The notes: generated by a model from the letters alone, not told the origin. A stretch of DNA of 64,000 nucleotides from Antarcticimicrobium sp040365005 (GCF_040365005.1 NZ_BAABWV010000001.1:496001-560000), one strand, 5' to 3'; counted from the first letter of the stretch, positions 8,847 to 17,511 are shown. Numbers and translations are program-made.

Positions 8847-9455
8847 TCAGTTGTCGCCCTGTGTACGCTGGCGCATCGGGCCGTCACAGCCGTTCCTGTC
8901 GCCGCCTTTCTTGTGGCCGTGGCCCATGCGGTGCCCGTCGCCGTGACCCTTGCCATGACCCTCGCCACGTGCGTCACGCTTGCCGTGCTGGCGGCCCATC
9001 CGGTCGCCGGCGCGGTCGAACTCGTCCTTCGACAGGGCGCCGTCGTCATTCGCATCGGCACGCTCGAACATGCGCTCGGCCCGGGTCATCGGACGCTGGC
9101 CCGGCATCTCTTCGAAGCTGACGGTGCCGTCGCCGTCACGGTCCATCCGTTCCAGCATCTTCTTGGCCATCTCGTCGGCCCGGGCACGGGCCTGCGCCTG
9201 CATTTCCTCGAGGCTCAGCTTGCCGTCACCATCGGCGTCGGCCTTGGCAAAGCGTGCCTTGGCAGGGGCCATCATCTCTTCGGCGGTGACGGTGCCATCC
9301 TTGTCGGCATCCAGTTCTTCGAAGCTGGGTCGCTGATGCATGCCCATCCCCCCCATCGGGCCATCCATCGGCCCCTTGGCCTGCGCCAATGCCGCGCCGG
9401 CCCCCAGAACGCCTGCCGCCAAAACGATGCCCGTGATGAATTCACGATGTTTCAT
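8847..9455 (-). CDS. Periplasmic EF-hand calcium-binding protein with His-rich tail
   Basis: A 202-residue secreted protein. The signal peptide is residues 1-25 (ITGIVLAAGVLGAGAALAQA). Four canonical EF-hand loops follow at about 49-60, 73-84, 105-116 and 134-145 (DADKDGTVTAEE, DADGDGKLSLEE, DRDGDGTVSFEE, DANDDGALSKDE), each with the acidic residues at positions 1, 3, 5 and 12. A tail at 156-185 is rich in His and Gly, suited to transition metals. AAGGAAGG precedes the ATG. It is first in the operon with the ECF sigma factor and a metal-sensor-like protein, so a Ca2+/metal sensing or buffering role in the periplasm is likely. Confidence 0.85.
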   Translation of the reverse strand: MKHREFITGIVLAAGVLGAGAALAQAKGPMDGPMGGMGMHQRPSFEELDADKDGTVTAEEMMAPAKARFAKADADGDGKLSLEEMQAQARARADEMAKKMLERMDRDGDGTVSFEEMPGQRPMTRAERMFERADANDDGALSKDEFDRAGDRMGRQHGKRDARGEGHGKGHGDGHRMGHGHKKGGDRNGCDGPMRQRTQGDN

Positions 9456-9685
9456 AACTGCCTTCCTTTCGTGTCCCGGCGGGCCCTTTTGCCGCCGTTC
9501 ATACAGTTCAAACGCGGCACCGTGCATTATCCGTCGCAGAATTTTAAAGTTTCTTCCACGCCCGAAATCTGCGACACCATCCCGGACCGGGGTTTGCGAC
9601 ATCGGGACGCAACGGGACCCCTTCCCCTTACGCTTCGGGGACAAAACCCCCAGATTGTCCCGAACAAGTTAAGAGAGACGCGCGC

Positions 9686-10084
9686 ATGACCGACCAGACC
9701 CTCACCGCCGAGACCGGAACAGACCGCCCGCTGCGCCCCGCGCTGTGGCGCGGGTTTCGACGCAAGTGTCCGAATTGCGGCGAGGGGGCGGTGCTGCACA
9801 GCTATCTCAAGGTGAATGACTCCTGCCCGGTGTGCAAGGAGGCGTTTCACCACCACCGCGCCGACGACGGCCCGGCCTATCTGACCATCCTGATCGTCGG
9901 TCACCTGATGGGCCCGCTTTTGCTGGTCGTGTTCGAGGCCTTTCGTCCCGAACCACTGGTGTTGTTCACCATCTTTGCGGTTGGCTGCCTCAGCCTCTCG
10001 CTTTACCTTCTGCCCAGACTGAAGGGCGCGGTGGTTGCTTTCCAATGGGCGCGACGCATGCACGGGTTCGACGAACTCACCTGA
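9686..10084 (+). CDS. DUF983 family protein
   Basis: A 132-residue protein with two CxxC pairs (KCPNCGEG and SCPVCKEA), a zinc-ribbon-like arrangement in the first 50 residues. Two membrane helices follow (LTILIVGHLMGPLLLVVF and LVLFTIFAVGCLSLSLYLL). This is the DUF983 layout, whose function is not established. It is 26 bases ahead of the Nudix gene and probably shares its transcript. Confidence 0.82.
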   Translation: MTDQTLTAETGTDRPLRPALWRGFRRKCPNCGEGAVLHSYLKVNDSCPVCKEAFHHHRADDGPAYLTILIVGHLMGPLLLVVFEAFRPEPLVLFTIFAVGCLSLSLYLLPRLKGAVVAFQWARRMHGFDELT

Positions 10085-10110
10085 CCCTTCCAACACGAAA
10101 CGGAGGGGAC

Positions 10111-10818
10111 ATGAGCACAACGACACAGGACAAGACCGCGATCCGCAACGCCGCCACGGTGATCGTGCTGCGCGACCGGATGGAGAATCCCTCCATCCTG
10201 ATGGGCCAGCGCGGCGCCAAGGCCGCCTTCATGCCCAACAAGTTCGTATTCCCCGGCGGCGCGGTGGATGCCGGCGATGCGCAGATCCCGCTGGCCAGCC
10301 CCCTGCCCCGGGTCTGCCACGACCGGCTGGAGGAGAACGCACCGGCCGGCATGCAGACCGCACTGGCCGCCGCCGCGATCCGCGAGCTGTGGGAAGAGAC
10401 CGGCCTTGTCCTGGGCCAGCCCGGCACGTGGCCCGGCGCGGTTCCCGACGACTGGCGCGGCTTTGCCGACACCGGCCATGTGCCCACCGCCGAGCCGCTG
10501 CAGTTCGTGTTTCGCGCCCTGACTCCGCCGGGCCGTCCACGCCGGTTCGACGCGCGCTTCTTCCTTGTCGATGCGGGCGCGATCCAGGGCGACCTAGACG
10601 ATTTCGCCCATGCCTGCGACGAGCTTTCGCACCTGCAGTGGATTCCGCTGACCGAGGCGCGCCGCTTTGACCTGCCGTTCATCACCGAGGTGGTGCTGGC
10701 CGAGGTCGCCGCCCGCGCCGATGACCCGGCGCCGCCCCAGTCGGTGCCCTATTTCCGCAACGACGACGAGGAAAGCCTGTTCCTGCGGTTGCGGGGCCAT
10801 CCCATGCCGGAAAGCTGA
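10111..10818 (+). CDS. Nudix hydrolase
   Basis: A 235-residue protein, GGAGGGG just ahead of the ATG. The Nudix signature is present with a long insertion: FPGGAVDAGD, then after about 38 residues AAIRELWEETGL, which supplies the metal-binding Glu residues of REx2EExG. The inserted-loop form is typical of the larger Nudix proteins related to NUDT19-type CoA/nucleotide hydrolases. Substrate unknown. Confidence 0.83.
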   Translation: MSTTTQDKTAIRNAATVIVLRDRMENPSILMGQRGAKAAFMPNKFVFPGGAVDAGDAQIPLASPLPRVCHDRLEENAPAGMQTALAAAAIRELWEETGLVLGQPGTWPGAVPDDWRGFADTGHVPTAEPLQFVFRALTPPGRPRRFDARFFLVDAGAIQGDLDDFAHACDELSHLQWIPLTEARRFDLPFITEVVLAEVAARADDPAPPQSVPYFRNDDEESLFLRLRGHPMPES

Positions 10819-10833
10819 GCGGACCGGCGCCCG

Positions 10834-11736
10834 TCAGATCGTCAGCACCAGCGCGAGAATCGACAGCCCCAACAGGGCCATCCCCGCGATCTCGCGCGCC
10901 GTGATCCTTTCGCGGAACACCAGCACCGAGGCCAGCAGGCTCAGGATCAGCTCCACCTGCCCCAGCGCCTTGACATAGGCGGCGTTCTGCAAGGTGAAGG
11001 CCAGGAACCAGCAGAACGAACCGCCCATGCTGGTCAGCCCGACAAAGGCGGCGGTCCGGCGCGCTGCCCAGACCGCGCGCAACTGCGCCCGGTCGCGCCA
11101 GGCCATCCACAGCCCCATGGAAAGCATCTGGAAGCTCACCACGCAGGCCAGCGTCACGCCGGCACGGAACACCGGATCGGGGTCGGTCAATTGCAGCGAG
11201 GCGCCGCGATAGCCCACCGCCGAAAAGGCGAACAACACCCCCGAGCCCAGCCCGAGGCCGGCGGCGCGGTTGGTCAGGTGCCGCCACCATGGGCCGGTGC
11301 TGTCGGGGGCACGCGACAGCACCAGCACCGCCGTCAGCCCCAACAGGATCGCGCCCCAGCCGCCGGCGCTGATCCGGTCGCCCAGAACCACCAGCCCGAC
11401 CAGCGCGGTCTGGATAACCTCGGTCTTCTTGAAGGTGATGCCGACGGCGAAATTGCGTTGCTTGAACAGCGCCACGACGCAGATGGTGGCGAGGATCTGC
11501 GCGGTTCCGCCGATCACCGCGAACAGCCAGAACCGACCCGAGAGCGGCGGCAGCCCCCGATCGGTCGCCCAGAGATAGGCGGCCAGCCCGATCAGGATCA
11601 GCGGCGCCGAATAGGCAAACCGCGCAAAGGTGGCGCCGGCGGGCGACAGCCGCGCCGAACTCAGCACCTTTTGCAGCATGAAGCGCGCGGTCTGAAAGGT
11701 CGCCGCGGCCAGGGTGACGGGGATCCACAAAGCCAT
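10834..11736 (-). CDS. EamA/DMT family transporter
   Basis: A 300-residue integral membrane protein with about ten hydrophobic segments in two repeats, as in the drug/metabolite transporter superfamily. The second repeat ends with ALGQVELILSLLASVLVFRE followed by a membrane helix, the typical EamA C-terminal pattern. Convergent with the Nudix gene, only 15 bases apart. Substrate unknown. Confidence 0.83.
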   Translation of the reverse strand: MALWIPVTLAAATFQTARFMLQKVLSSARLSPAGATFARFAYSAPLILIGLAAYLWATDRGLPPLSGRFWLFAVIGGTAQILATICVVALFKQRNFAVGITFKKTEVIQTALVGLVVLGDRISAGGWGAILLGLTAVLVLSRAPDSTGPWWRHLTNRAAGLGLGSGVLFAFSAVGYRGASLQLTDPDPVFRAGVTLACVVSFQMLSMGLWMAWRDRAQLRAVWAARRTAAFVGLTSMGGSFCWFLAFTLQNAAYVKALGQVELILSLLASVLVFRERITAREIAGMALLGLSILALVLTI

Positions 11737-11757
11737 GGTTTCCCCTATGGCGCGAAA

Positions 11758-12654
11758 TCAGCCCCGGTGCCAGAGCGGATGCGCCACCGGATCCTTGGGC
11801 CGCAGCAGGTAGCGCCGGAACACCTCGCCGTATGACCGATAGAGATAGCCCTCGTTGCTGGTCAGGAACCGCGCCCGCCCGGCCCGGTAGAGCGCCGGCA
11901 ACCGGTACCAGGGTGCGGCGGGATTCATGTGATGCACCACGTGCAGGTTGTTGTTCAGAAACAGAAAGGCCAGCGGCCCGCGATCCTCGATGATCACCGT
12001 GCGGGCGCGACAGGCCTGGTGCGCACGGTGCTCGAGGAAGGTGCGGATCTTCAGAACGCCGAGCGCACCATAGGCCGCCAGCAGGTAGGACCAGAGCGGC
12101 AGCGGTGCCAGAGCCACCAGCACCAGAACCGCGACCATCCCCGGCAGGTGCAGCGCCCAGGCCCGCCAGACCGCCCGATCGCCTCGTTGTTCCCAGTCCT
12201 GCGCCATGAACCGAACCTGCCCGATCGCCGGCCCCAGAAGGATGCGCCCCAGCAGGGTGTTGTTCACCGTGAAAAGTCCGCGTTTCCATCCCGGCAGCGC
12301 CGACCAGACACCGGGATCGAGGTAGTTCGACTCCGGATCGTCATAGGGGTCGGTCAGCCGCGAATCCATGTGGTGCGCCAGGTGCAGGTCGCGAAACCGG
12401 CCATAGGGGATGCACAGCGTCAGCGGCAGCGCCATCAGCGCCTCGTTCAGGCGATGTGACCGGAACGGGTGACCGTGCAGCACCTCATGCGTCAGCGAGG
12501 AATGCAGCGCCAGCACCGGGATCAGAAGCACCGCCGCGATCCATGCCGGCAACGGCGCGAACAACAGCGCCAGCCAGATCGCATAGCAGGCCAGGATCAG
12601 TGCGAAGGTGCCCCACTCCGGGGCCTGCGGGGTCGGCGCGCGCCGCTCAGACAT
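11758..12654 (-). CDS. Fatty acid desaturase family protein
   Basis: A 298-residue membrane protein with the three His boxes of integral-membrane desaturases/hydroxylases: HEVLHGH at 56-62, HLAHH at 91-95 and HVVHH at 238-242, separated by hydrophobic segments. These bind the di-iron centre. The start overlaps the stop of the DUF2061 gene by eight bases, so translation is coupled. It may act on a membrane acyl chain or another lipid such as a carotenoid or sterol-like substrate. The exact reaction is not visible. Confidence 0.85.
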   Translation of the reverse strand: MSERRAPTPQAPEWGTFALILACYAIWLALLFAPLPAWIAAVLLIPVLALHSSLTHEVLHGHPFRSHRLNEALMALPLTLCIPYGRFRDLHLAHHMDSRLTDPYDDPESNYLDPGVWSALPGWKRGLFTVNNTLLGRILLGPAIGQVRFMAQDWEQRGDRAVWRAWALHLPGMVAVLVLVALAPLPLWSYLLAAYGALGVLKIRTFLEHRAHQACRARTVIIEDRGPLAFLFLNNNLHVVHHMNPAAPWYRLPALYRAGRARFLTSNEGYLYRSYGEVFRRYLLRPKDPVAHPLWHRG

Positions 12655-12850
12655 GGCGGCCCCAGCGGATCCGCGACCAGATACGCTCGTAGACCAGGTA
12701 CATCACCAGCCCCACCGCCGTGTTGACCAACGCCATCGCGCCGCCCACCGCCGCCGAGCCCGTGGCCACCAGCCCGACGAGGGCCATCACCGCCAGTCCG
12801 ATCAGGTTCCAGATCACCGCCTTGACCAGGGATCTCCTGCGCGTCTCCAT
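12647..12850 (-). CDS. DUF2061 small membrane protein
   Basis: A 67-residue protein with two membrane helices and the motif SLVKAVIWNLIGLAVMALVG, then VYERIWSRIRWGR, characteristic of DUF2061. GGAGG stands four bases before the ATG. It is the first gene of a two-gene unit with the desaturase. Function unknown, probably an accessory of the membrane enzyme next to it. Confidence 0.78.
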   Translation of the reverse strand: METRRRSLVKAVIWNLIGLAVMALVGLVATGSAAVGGAMALVNTAVGLVMYLVYERIWSRIRWGRHV

Positions 12851-12920
12851 GCTGCCTCCGATTGTTTTGGTTTCCTCCGTGGTACCGCCTCGGCACAGCC
12901 TGTGACCATTCGGAATATGA

Positions 12921-12953
12921 TTAACAAGACTCACGGAATGTGATATTTATCAC
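12921..12953 (+). promoter_or_regulatory. Predicted leaderless promoter with a palindromic operator
   Basis: TTAACA (12921-12926), a 17-base spacer and TATTTA (12944-12949) are placed so that transcription would start at the A of the ATG at 12957. No ribosome binding site is present. A perfect 14-base palindrome GTGATATTTATCAC (12940-12953) covers the -10 element. Two direct repeats CGGAATATGAT (12911-12921) and CGGAATGTGAT (12934-12944) lie 23 bases apart. This is a likely site of auto-repression. Confidence 0.5.
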
Positions 12954-12956
12954 CGT

Positions 12957-13817
12957 ATGCCGGGAAAAATCGACAAACGCCTGCGGGCCACCCAGTTTCG
13001 CGACCGTCTGGCCCAGGCCATGCGCCACGGCGGGCTGAGCCAGAGTGCGCTGGCCCGTGCCGTCGGGGTCGATCGGTCGACCATTTCGCAACTGCTCACC
13101 GATGATGGCGCGCGCCTGCCCAATGCCCATGTGGTCGGCGCCTGCGCCGCCGCGTTGGGGGTCTCCGCCGACTGGTTGCTCAGCCTGTCGGATCGCCCCG
13201 AAAGCGCGGCCCAGCTGCTCTCGGCCAGCCTGTCTCTCAGCGAAGCGCCCCGCGCGCTGGTGGACCAGCAGATTTTCGACTGGCATCGCGAGGCCGCCGG
13301 TTACAAGATTCGCCATGTTCCGGCCGCCCTGCCCGACATGCTCAAGACCCGCGCCATGCTGGAATGGGAGTATGCCCCGCACCTGGGCCGCACCGCCGAC
13401 CAGGCGATCGGCGCCTCCGAGGACCGGCTCAACTGGATGCGCAGCGCTCAATCGGACTACGAGATTGCCATGCCGATCTACGAGTTGGACAGTTTCGCCC
13501 GCGCCACCGGCTATTACGCCGGCGTCCCCGCCGCGCTACGCCGCGACCAGCTTGACCGGTTCCTGGAACTGTCCGAACAGCTTTACCCGCGCCTGCGGAT
13601 CTACCTGTTCGACTCGCGCCGCCTGTATTCGGCGCCGGTGACGATCTTTGGCCCGCTCTTGTGCGTGTTCTATGCCGGAGGTCACTACCTCGCCTTTCGA
13701 GACAGCGACCGGATCGAGATCTTTTCGCGTCACTTCGATCACCTGGTGCGCGAATCCACCCTGACCGCGCGCGCCCTGCCCGACCACCTGCGCCGCCTGC
13801 GCGCCGAGATCGCCTGA
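12957..13817 (+). CDS. XRE-family HTH transcriptional regulator with C-terminal effector domain
   Basis: A 286-residue protein. An XRE-type helix-turn-helix sits at residues 20-75 (GLSQSALARAVGVDRSTISQ, then ALGVSADWLLSLSD). The C-terminal 190 residues have no recognised enzyme motif and end in a domain with FYAGGHYLAFRDSDRIEIFS, probably a ligand or oligomerisation domain. It is divergent from the DUF2061/desaturase unit across a 106-base region full of repeats, so it may regulate that unit as well as itself. Confidence 0.8.
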   Translation: MPGKIDKRLRATQFRDRLAQAMRHGGLSQSALARAVGVDRSTISQLLTDDGARLPNAHVVGACAAALGVSADWLLSLSDRPESAAQLLSASLSLSEAPRALVDQQIFDWHREAAGYKIRHVPAALPDMLKTRAMLEWEYAPHLGRTADQAIGASEDRLNWMRSAQSDYEIAMPIYELDSFARATGYYAGVPAALRRDQLDRFLELSEQLYPRLRIYLFDSRRLYSAPVTIFGPLLCVFYAGGHYLAFRDSDRIEIFSRHFDHLVRESTLTARALPDHLRRLRAEIA

Positions 13818-13828
13818 CGCCCCGCCCG

Positions 13829-13972
13829 CTAGAGCGTGGGGTCGGGGTTCACGGTAAGGCCGTCCACCGCGATCACCTGCCCCGACACCATCCGTGCCGC
13901 ATCCGGGGCCAGGAACCCCGCCATGTCGGCGATCCCGCCGGCCCCGGCGGTGATCAGAACCCGCTGGCTCAC
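13829..13972 (-). pseudogene. Short-chain dehydrogenase (SDR) with a large in-frame internal deletion
   Basis: A GTG overlapping the stop of the carnitine dehydrogenase fusion (AGGTGAGCC) opens a 47-codon frame. Its first 14 residues (VSQRVLITAGAGGI) are an SDR N-terminus with the TGxxxGIG nucleotide-binding turn. It then continues, in frame, with ADMAGFLAPDAARMVSGQVI and AVDGLTVNP, which is the C-terminal end of an SDR. The middle, roughly 190 residues including the YxxxK active site, is absent. It cannot be a working dehydrogenase. The intact ancestor was presumably the third gene of the carnitine operon. Confidence 0.75.
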
Positions 13973-15444
13973 CTCGGCGCGCCGATGAACCGCCCCACCC
14001 CCTCGGGTCGGGGCAATTCGGCGTGCGCCGCCGCGATGCGGGCCATGTTGGCCTCGATCCGGTCGCTCGGCGCCGACGGGCGGCGGGTTTCAAGGCTGAC
14101 GTGGATCAGCATATGCTCGCCCGTCGCCACCGGTTCGTCGCCGCGATACATGGTATGGAACAGGTGCATCTTCTTGCCCTGCCCCATCAGCAGATGCGTG
14201 CGCACCTCGATCAGATCGCCCGCATGCGCCTCGGCCAGGTGACGGATATGGGTCTCGGCGGTGAAATAGCTGCCGCCCGAGGCGATATACTCCGCGTCGC
14301 AACCCACCAGTTCCATGAACCGGTCCGAGGCATCGCAGAAGCTTTGCAGATAGCGGCTCTCGTTCATGTGGCCGTTGTAATCGGTCCAGTCCAGCGGCAC
14401 CGCCCGGCGCATGGTCACGATGGGCTGCGAGACATCCGCCATGTCCTCTGCATAACCGGCCAGGTCGGTGCCCGCCTTTTGCCGCGCGTCCTGTTCGGCC
14501 AGCACCGCGCCCGCGCCCCAATTCTGCGCCTTGAGCGCGCGCAGGATGCCGACAAGGTTGTCGTCGCGATGGCGTTCCATCTCGCGGATGGACATATGCC
14601 CCGATTGCGCGTCCGATTGCCCGGCAATCAGGTCGACCAGCTCATCGTTGAACTCCGGCACGTCCATCAGCTTGGTCCAGGGCCATTCCAGGCAGGGGCC
14701 GAACTGCGCCATGAAGTGTTTCATCCCGGCCTCGCCGCCGGCCACGCGATAGGTGTCGAAAATCCCCATCTGCGCCCAGCGCAGGCCAAAGCCCATGCGG
14801 ATCGCCTCGTCGATCTCCTGCGTGGTGGCGACCCCGTCCTTGACCAGCCAGAGGCATTCACGCCAGACCGCCTCGAGCATCCGGTCGGCGATATGCGCGT
14901 CGATCTCCTTGCGCACATGCAGCGGGAACATCCCGAGACCTTGCAGCACCCCCTTGGCGGTCTCGATCCCCTCGGGCGCATTGACCGGGCTGGGCACCAG
15001 TTCCACCAGCGGCAACAGGTAGACCGGGTTGAACGGATGCGCGACAAGGATCTGCTCCGGCCGCGCCGCGCCCTGCTGCAACTCGCTGGGCTTGAACCCC
15101 GAGGTCGAGGAGCCGATCACCGCCTGCGGATCACAGGCCGCCTGCACCTCGGCAAACACCCGGTGCTTGATTTCCAGCCGCTCCGGCACGCTCTCCTGGA
15201 TCCAGGCGGCGCCCTGCACCGCCTCGGCGATCTCGGCGTGGAAGCTCAGCTTGCCTTCCGCCGGCAGGGCCACGTCGCTCAGCCCCGGCAGCGACCGCCG
15301 GGCATTGGCCAACACCTCGCCGATCTTGCGTGTCGCCTCCGGATCGGGGTCGAAAACCCGCACATCCCAACCGTTCAGAAGAAAGCGCGCGGCCCATCCG
15401 CCACCGATCACGCCCCCGCCAATGATGCTTGCCACCCGTGTCAT
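13969..15444 (-). CDS. cdhAB: Carnitine 3-dehydrogenase fused to a thioesterase (betainyl-CoA type)
   Basis: A 491-residue two-domain protein. Residues 1 to about 320 are a 3-hydroxyacyl-CoA-dehydrogenase-fold NAD enzyme (ASIIGGGVIGGGWAARFLL at the start). From about residue 340 a hot-dog thioesterase follows (DWTDYNGHMNESRY at 352-365). In known carnitine catabolism CdhA oxidises L-carnitine to 3-dehydrocarnitine and CdhB hydrolyses betainyl-CoA to glycine betaine. Fused forms exist in alphaproteobacteria. The ATG at 15444 is chosen because the extension upstream lacks family similarity. The next enzyme of the pathway lies just upstream in the same operon. Confidence 0.85.
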   Translation of the reverse strand: MTRVASIIGGGVIGGGWAARFLLNGWDVRVFDPDPEATRKIGEVLANARRSLPGLSDVALPAEGKLSFHAEIAEAVQGAAWIQESVPERLEIKHRVFAEVQAACDPQAVIGSSTSGFKPSELQQGAARPEQILVAHPFNPVYLLPLVELVPSPVNAPEGIETAKGVLQGLGMFPLHVRKEIDAHIADRMLEAVWRECLWLVKDGVATTQEIDEAIRMGFGLRWAQMGIFDTYRVAGGEAGMKHFMAQFGPCLEWPWTKLMDVPEFNDELVDLIAGQSDAQSGHMSIREMERHRDDNLVGILRALKAQNWGAGAVLAEQDARQKAGTDLAGYAEDMADVSQPIVTMRRAVPLDWTDYNGHMNESRYLQSFCDASDRFMELVGCDAEYIASGGSYFTAETHIRHLAEAHAGDLIEVRTHLLMGQGKKMHLFHTMYRGDEPVATGEHMLIHVSLETRRPSAPSDRIEANMARIAAAHAELPRPEGVGRFIGAPR

Positions 15445-15525
15445 GCCTGCATTCCCCGTTTCTCGTTTCCACATTGCCGATCCCGGGGGCATGCCCGATG
15501 CCCCCGGGTCCGTCCATTCACGGCC

Positions 15526-16443
15526 TCAGGACGCCGCCGGCGCGCGTTTGACCAGCCCCAGCTTGTCGCGCACCTCTTGCGGGCCGATCACCCGCGCGCC
15601 CATGTTCTCGACGACGGTCGCCGCCCGCTCGACCAGTTGCGCATTGGTCGCCATCACACCCTTGTCGAGCCAGAGGTTATCCTCCAGCCCCACCCGCACG
15701 TTGCCGCCGGCCAGCACGCTGGCTGCCGCATAGGCCATCTGGTTGCGCCCCAGCGCAAAGGCGGAAAAGGTCCAGTCGTCGGGCACGTTGTTGACCATCG
15801 CCATGAAGGTGTTGAGGTCATCCGGCGCGCCCCAGGGCACCCCCATGCACAGCTGCACCAGCGCCGGGCTGTCCAGCACACCGTCCTTGACCAGCTGTTT
15901 CGCATACCAAAGGTGCCCGGTGTCAAACGCCTCGATCTCCGGCTTCACCCCCAGCGCGGTCATCATCCGGCCCATCGCCTGCAACATGCCCGGCGTGTTG
16001 GTCATCACGTAATCGGCCTCGGCAAAGTTCATCGTGCCGCAATCCAGCGTGCAGATCTCCGGCAGGCATTGCGCCACGTGCTCCACCCGCTCGGCGGCGC
16101 CGATCATGTCGGTGCCCTCGTCCTTGAGCGGCAGCGGGCTTTCGGTCGGGCCGAACACCATGTCGCCGCCCATTCCGGCGGTCAGGTTCAGCACCACGTC
16201 CACCTCCGCCTCGCGGATGCGGTCGGTCACCTCGCGATACAGATCCAACCGGCGACTCGGCACGCCGGTCTCGGGGTCGCGCACGTGGCAATGCACCACC
16301 GCCGCTCCGGCGCGGGCGGCGTCGATCGCGCTTTCGGCGATCTGGGCCGGGCTGCGCGGCACATGCGGGCTGCGGTCCTGGGTGCTGCCCGATCCGGTAA
16401 CGGCACAGGTAATGAAAACCTCGCGGTTCATGGCAAGCGGCAT
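15526..16443 (-). CDS. cdhC: BKACE-family dehydrocarnitine cleavage enzyme
   Basis: A 305-residue beta-keto acid cleavage enzyme (DUF849/BKACE). Family motifs are ITCAVTGSG at the start, GAAVVHCHVRD (metal-binding His pair) and LQLCMGVPWGAP near the middle. In carnitine catabolism this enzyme transfers acetyl-CoA onto 3-dehydrocarnitine, giving acetoacetate and betainyl-CoA. The start is set by AAAGGAG eight bases ahead of the ATG. It is first in the minus-strand operon with the dehydrogenase-thioesterase fusion, divergent from a CdhR-like regulator. The family has other substrates, so the assignment rests on context. Confidence 0.85.
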   Translation of the reverse strand: MPLAMNREVFITCAVTGSGSTQDRSPHVPRSPAQIAESAIDAARAGAAVVHCHVRDPETGVPSRRLDLYREVTDRIREAEVDVVLNLTAGMGGDMVFGPTESPLPLKDEGTDMIGAAERVEHVAQCLPEICTLDCGTMNFAEADYVMTNTPGMLQAMGRMMTALGVKPEIEAFDTGHLWYAKQLVKDGVLDSPALVQLCMGVPWGAPDDLNTFMAMVNNVPDDWTFSAFALGRNQMAYAAASVLAGGNVRVGLEDNLWLDKGVMATNAQLVERAATVVENMGARVIGPQEVRDKLGLVKRAPAAS

Positions 16444-16521
16444 CTCGATCTCTCCTTTGGTTCCGCGCCGAAAATGACGCGGCTTTGCCTGACAGTCTTC
16501 ACATGATACGAATTATACTTG

Positions 16522-17508
16522 ATGAAAATCGAAAGAAACATCTTCACCCCCTCGGAAGCCGCGCTGTCCACCGCGGTGCTGGTTCTGGATGATTGCAACA
16601 CGCTCTCCTTCGCCGCCGGGGTCGACCCGATGCGCGCCACCAACCGGCTGGCCGGGCGCCGCCTGTTCGACTGGTCCTATGTCACCGCCACCGGCCAGCC
16701 CGCACATCTGACCAGCGGCATCGAGGTGCCGGGGCCACCGCTGGCGCGGCTCGACCGTTGCGAGTTGTTGCTGGTGATCGCGGGCTTCGGGCTGGAGCGG
16801 CACGACACCCCCGCCCTGCGCGCCAGCCTGCGCCGCATCGCCTCGGGCGGCACCACCCTGGCCGGGATCGACGGCGGCCCCTGGCTGCTGGCCGCGGCCG
16901 GGGTACTCGACGGGCACGGCGCCACCACCCATTGGGAGGATCTGGACCGCCTCGCCACCCGGTTCCCCGAGGTCCGCGTGCTGCAGGACCGGTTCCACAT
17001 CGACGGCGCGCGGATGACCTGCGGCGGCGCACTGCCGGCCATCGACATGATGCTGCACCTGACCCGCGCCCGTTACGGCGCGGCACTCGCTGCCCGGGTC
17101 GCCGGTCTTTTCCTTCACGACAGCCCGGGCGATCCGGCCCGTGCCCAGCGGCGCGGCGGCGACCCGCGCCATTCGCCGCTGACCGCGCGGGCCGACACGC
17201 TGATGGAACAGACGCTCGACGCGCCGCTGCCGATCGCCGCGATCGCGCGCCGCTGCGGCGTCAGCCCCCGCACGCTGGAGCTGCAGTTCCGCGCCCGGCT
17301 GGAAACCACGCCGCAAGCCCACTACCTGGACCTGCGCCTGGCCGAGGCACGGCGGCTGGCGCTGGAAACCGACATGCCCCTGACCGAGGTGGCGCTGGCC
17401 ACCGGCTTTGCCTCGCAGGCCAGCTTTTCCCGCGCCTTCCGCGCCGCGCATGGTCAACCGGCCCGGACCCTGCGCAAGAGGCGAACCAGGATGAACGACG
17501 CCCCCTGA
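16522..17508 (+). CDS. cdhR: CdhR-like GATase1/AraC-family regulator
   Basis: A 328-residue GlxA-type regulator. The N-terminal DJ-1/PfpI-like domain (about 15-190) has the LLLVIAGFGLE and GIDGGPWLLAAAGVLDGH turns, the latter lacking the nucleophile Cys. Two AraC helix-turn-helix motifs end the protein (PIAAIARRCGVSPRTLELQF and PLTEVALATGFASQASFSRA). CdhR in Pseudomonas activates carnitine dehydrogenase genes in response to carnitine. Here the gene is divergent from such genes, with 78 bases between. The ATG at 16522 immediately follows an in-frame TTG; no clear ribosome binding site is seen. Confidence 0.83.
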   Translation: MKIERNIFTPSEAALSTAVLVLDDCNTLSFAAGVDPMRATNRLAGRRLFDWSYVTATGQPAHLTSGIEVPGPPLARLDRCELLLVIAGFGLERHDTPALRASLRRIASGGTTLAGIDGGPWLLAAAGVLDGHGATTHWEDLDRLATRFPEVRVLQDRFHIDGARMTCGGALPAIDMMLHLTRARYGAALAARVAGLFLHDSPGDPARAQRRGGDPRHSPLTARADTLMEQTLDAPLPIAAIARRCGVSPRTLELQFRARLETTPQAHYLDLRLAEARRLALETDMPLTEVALATGFASQASFSRAFRAAHGQPARTLRKRRTRMNDAP

Positions 17509-17511
17509 CCC

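Noticed and set aside
14023..16506. 827-codon plus-strand open frame over the carnitine genes
   Set aside because: Shadow of strongly supported minus-strand enzymes; no ribosome site or domain.
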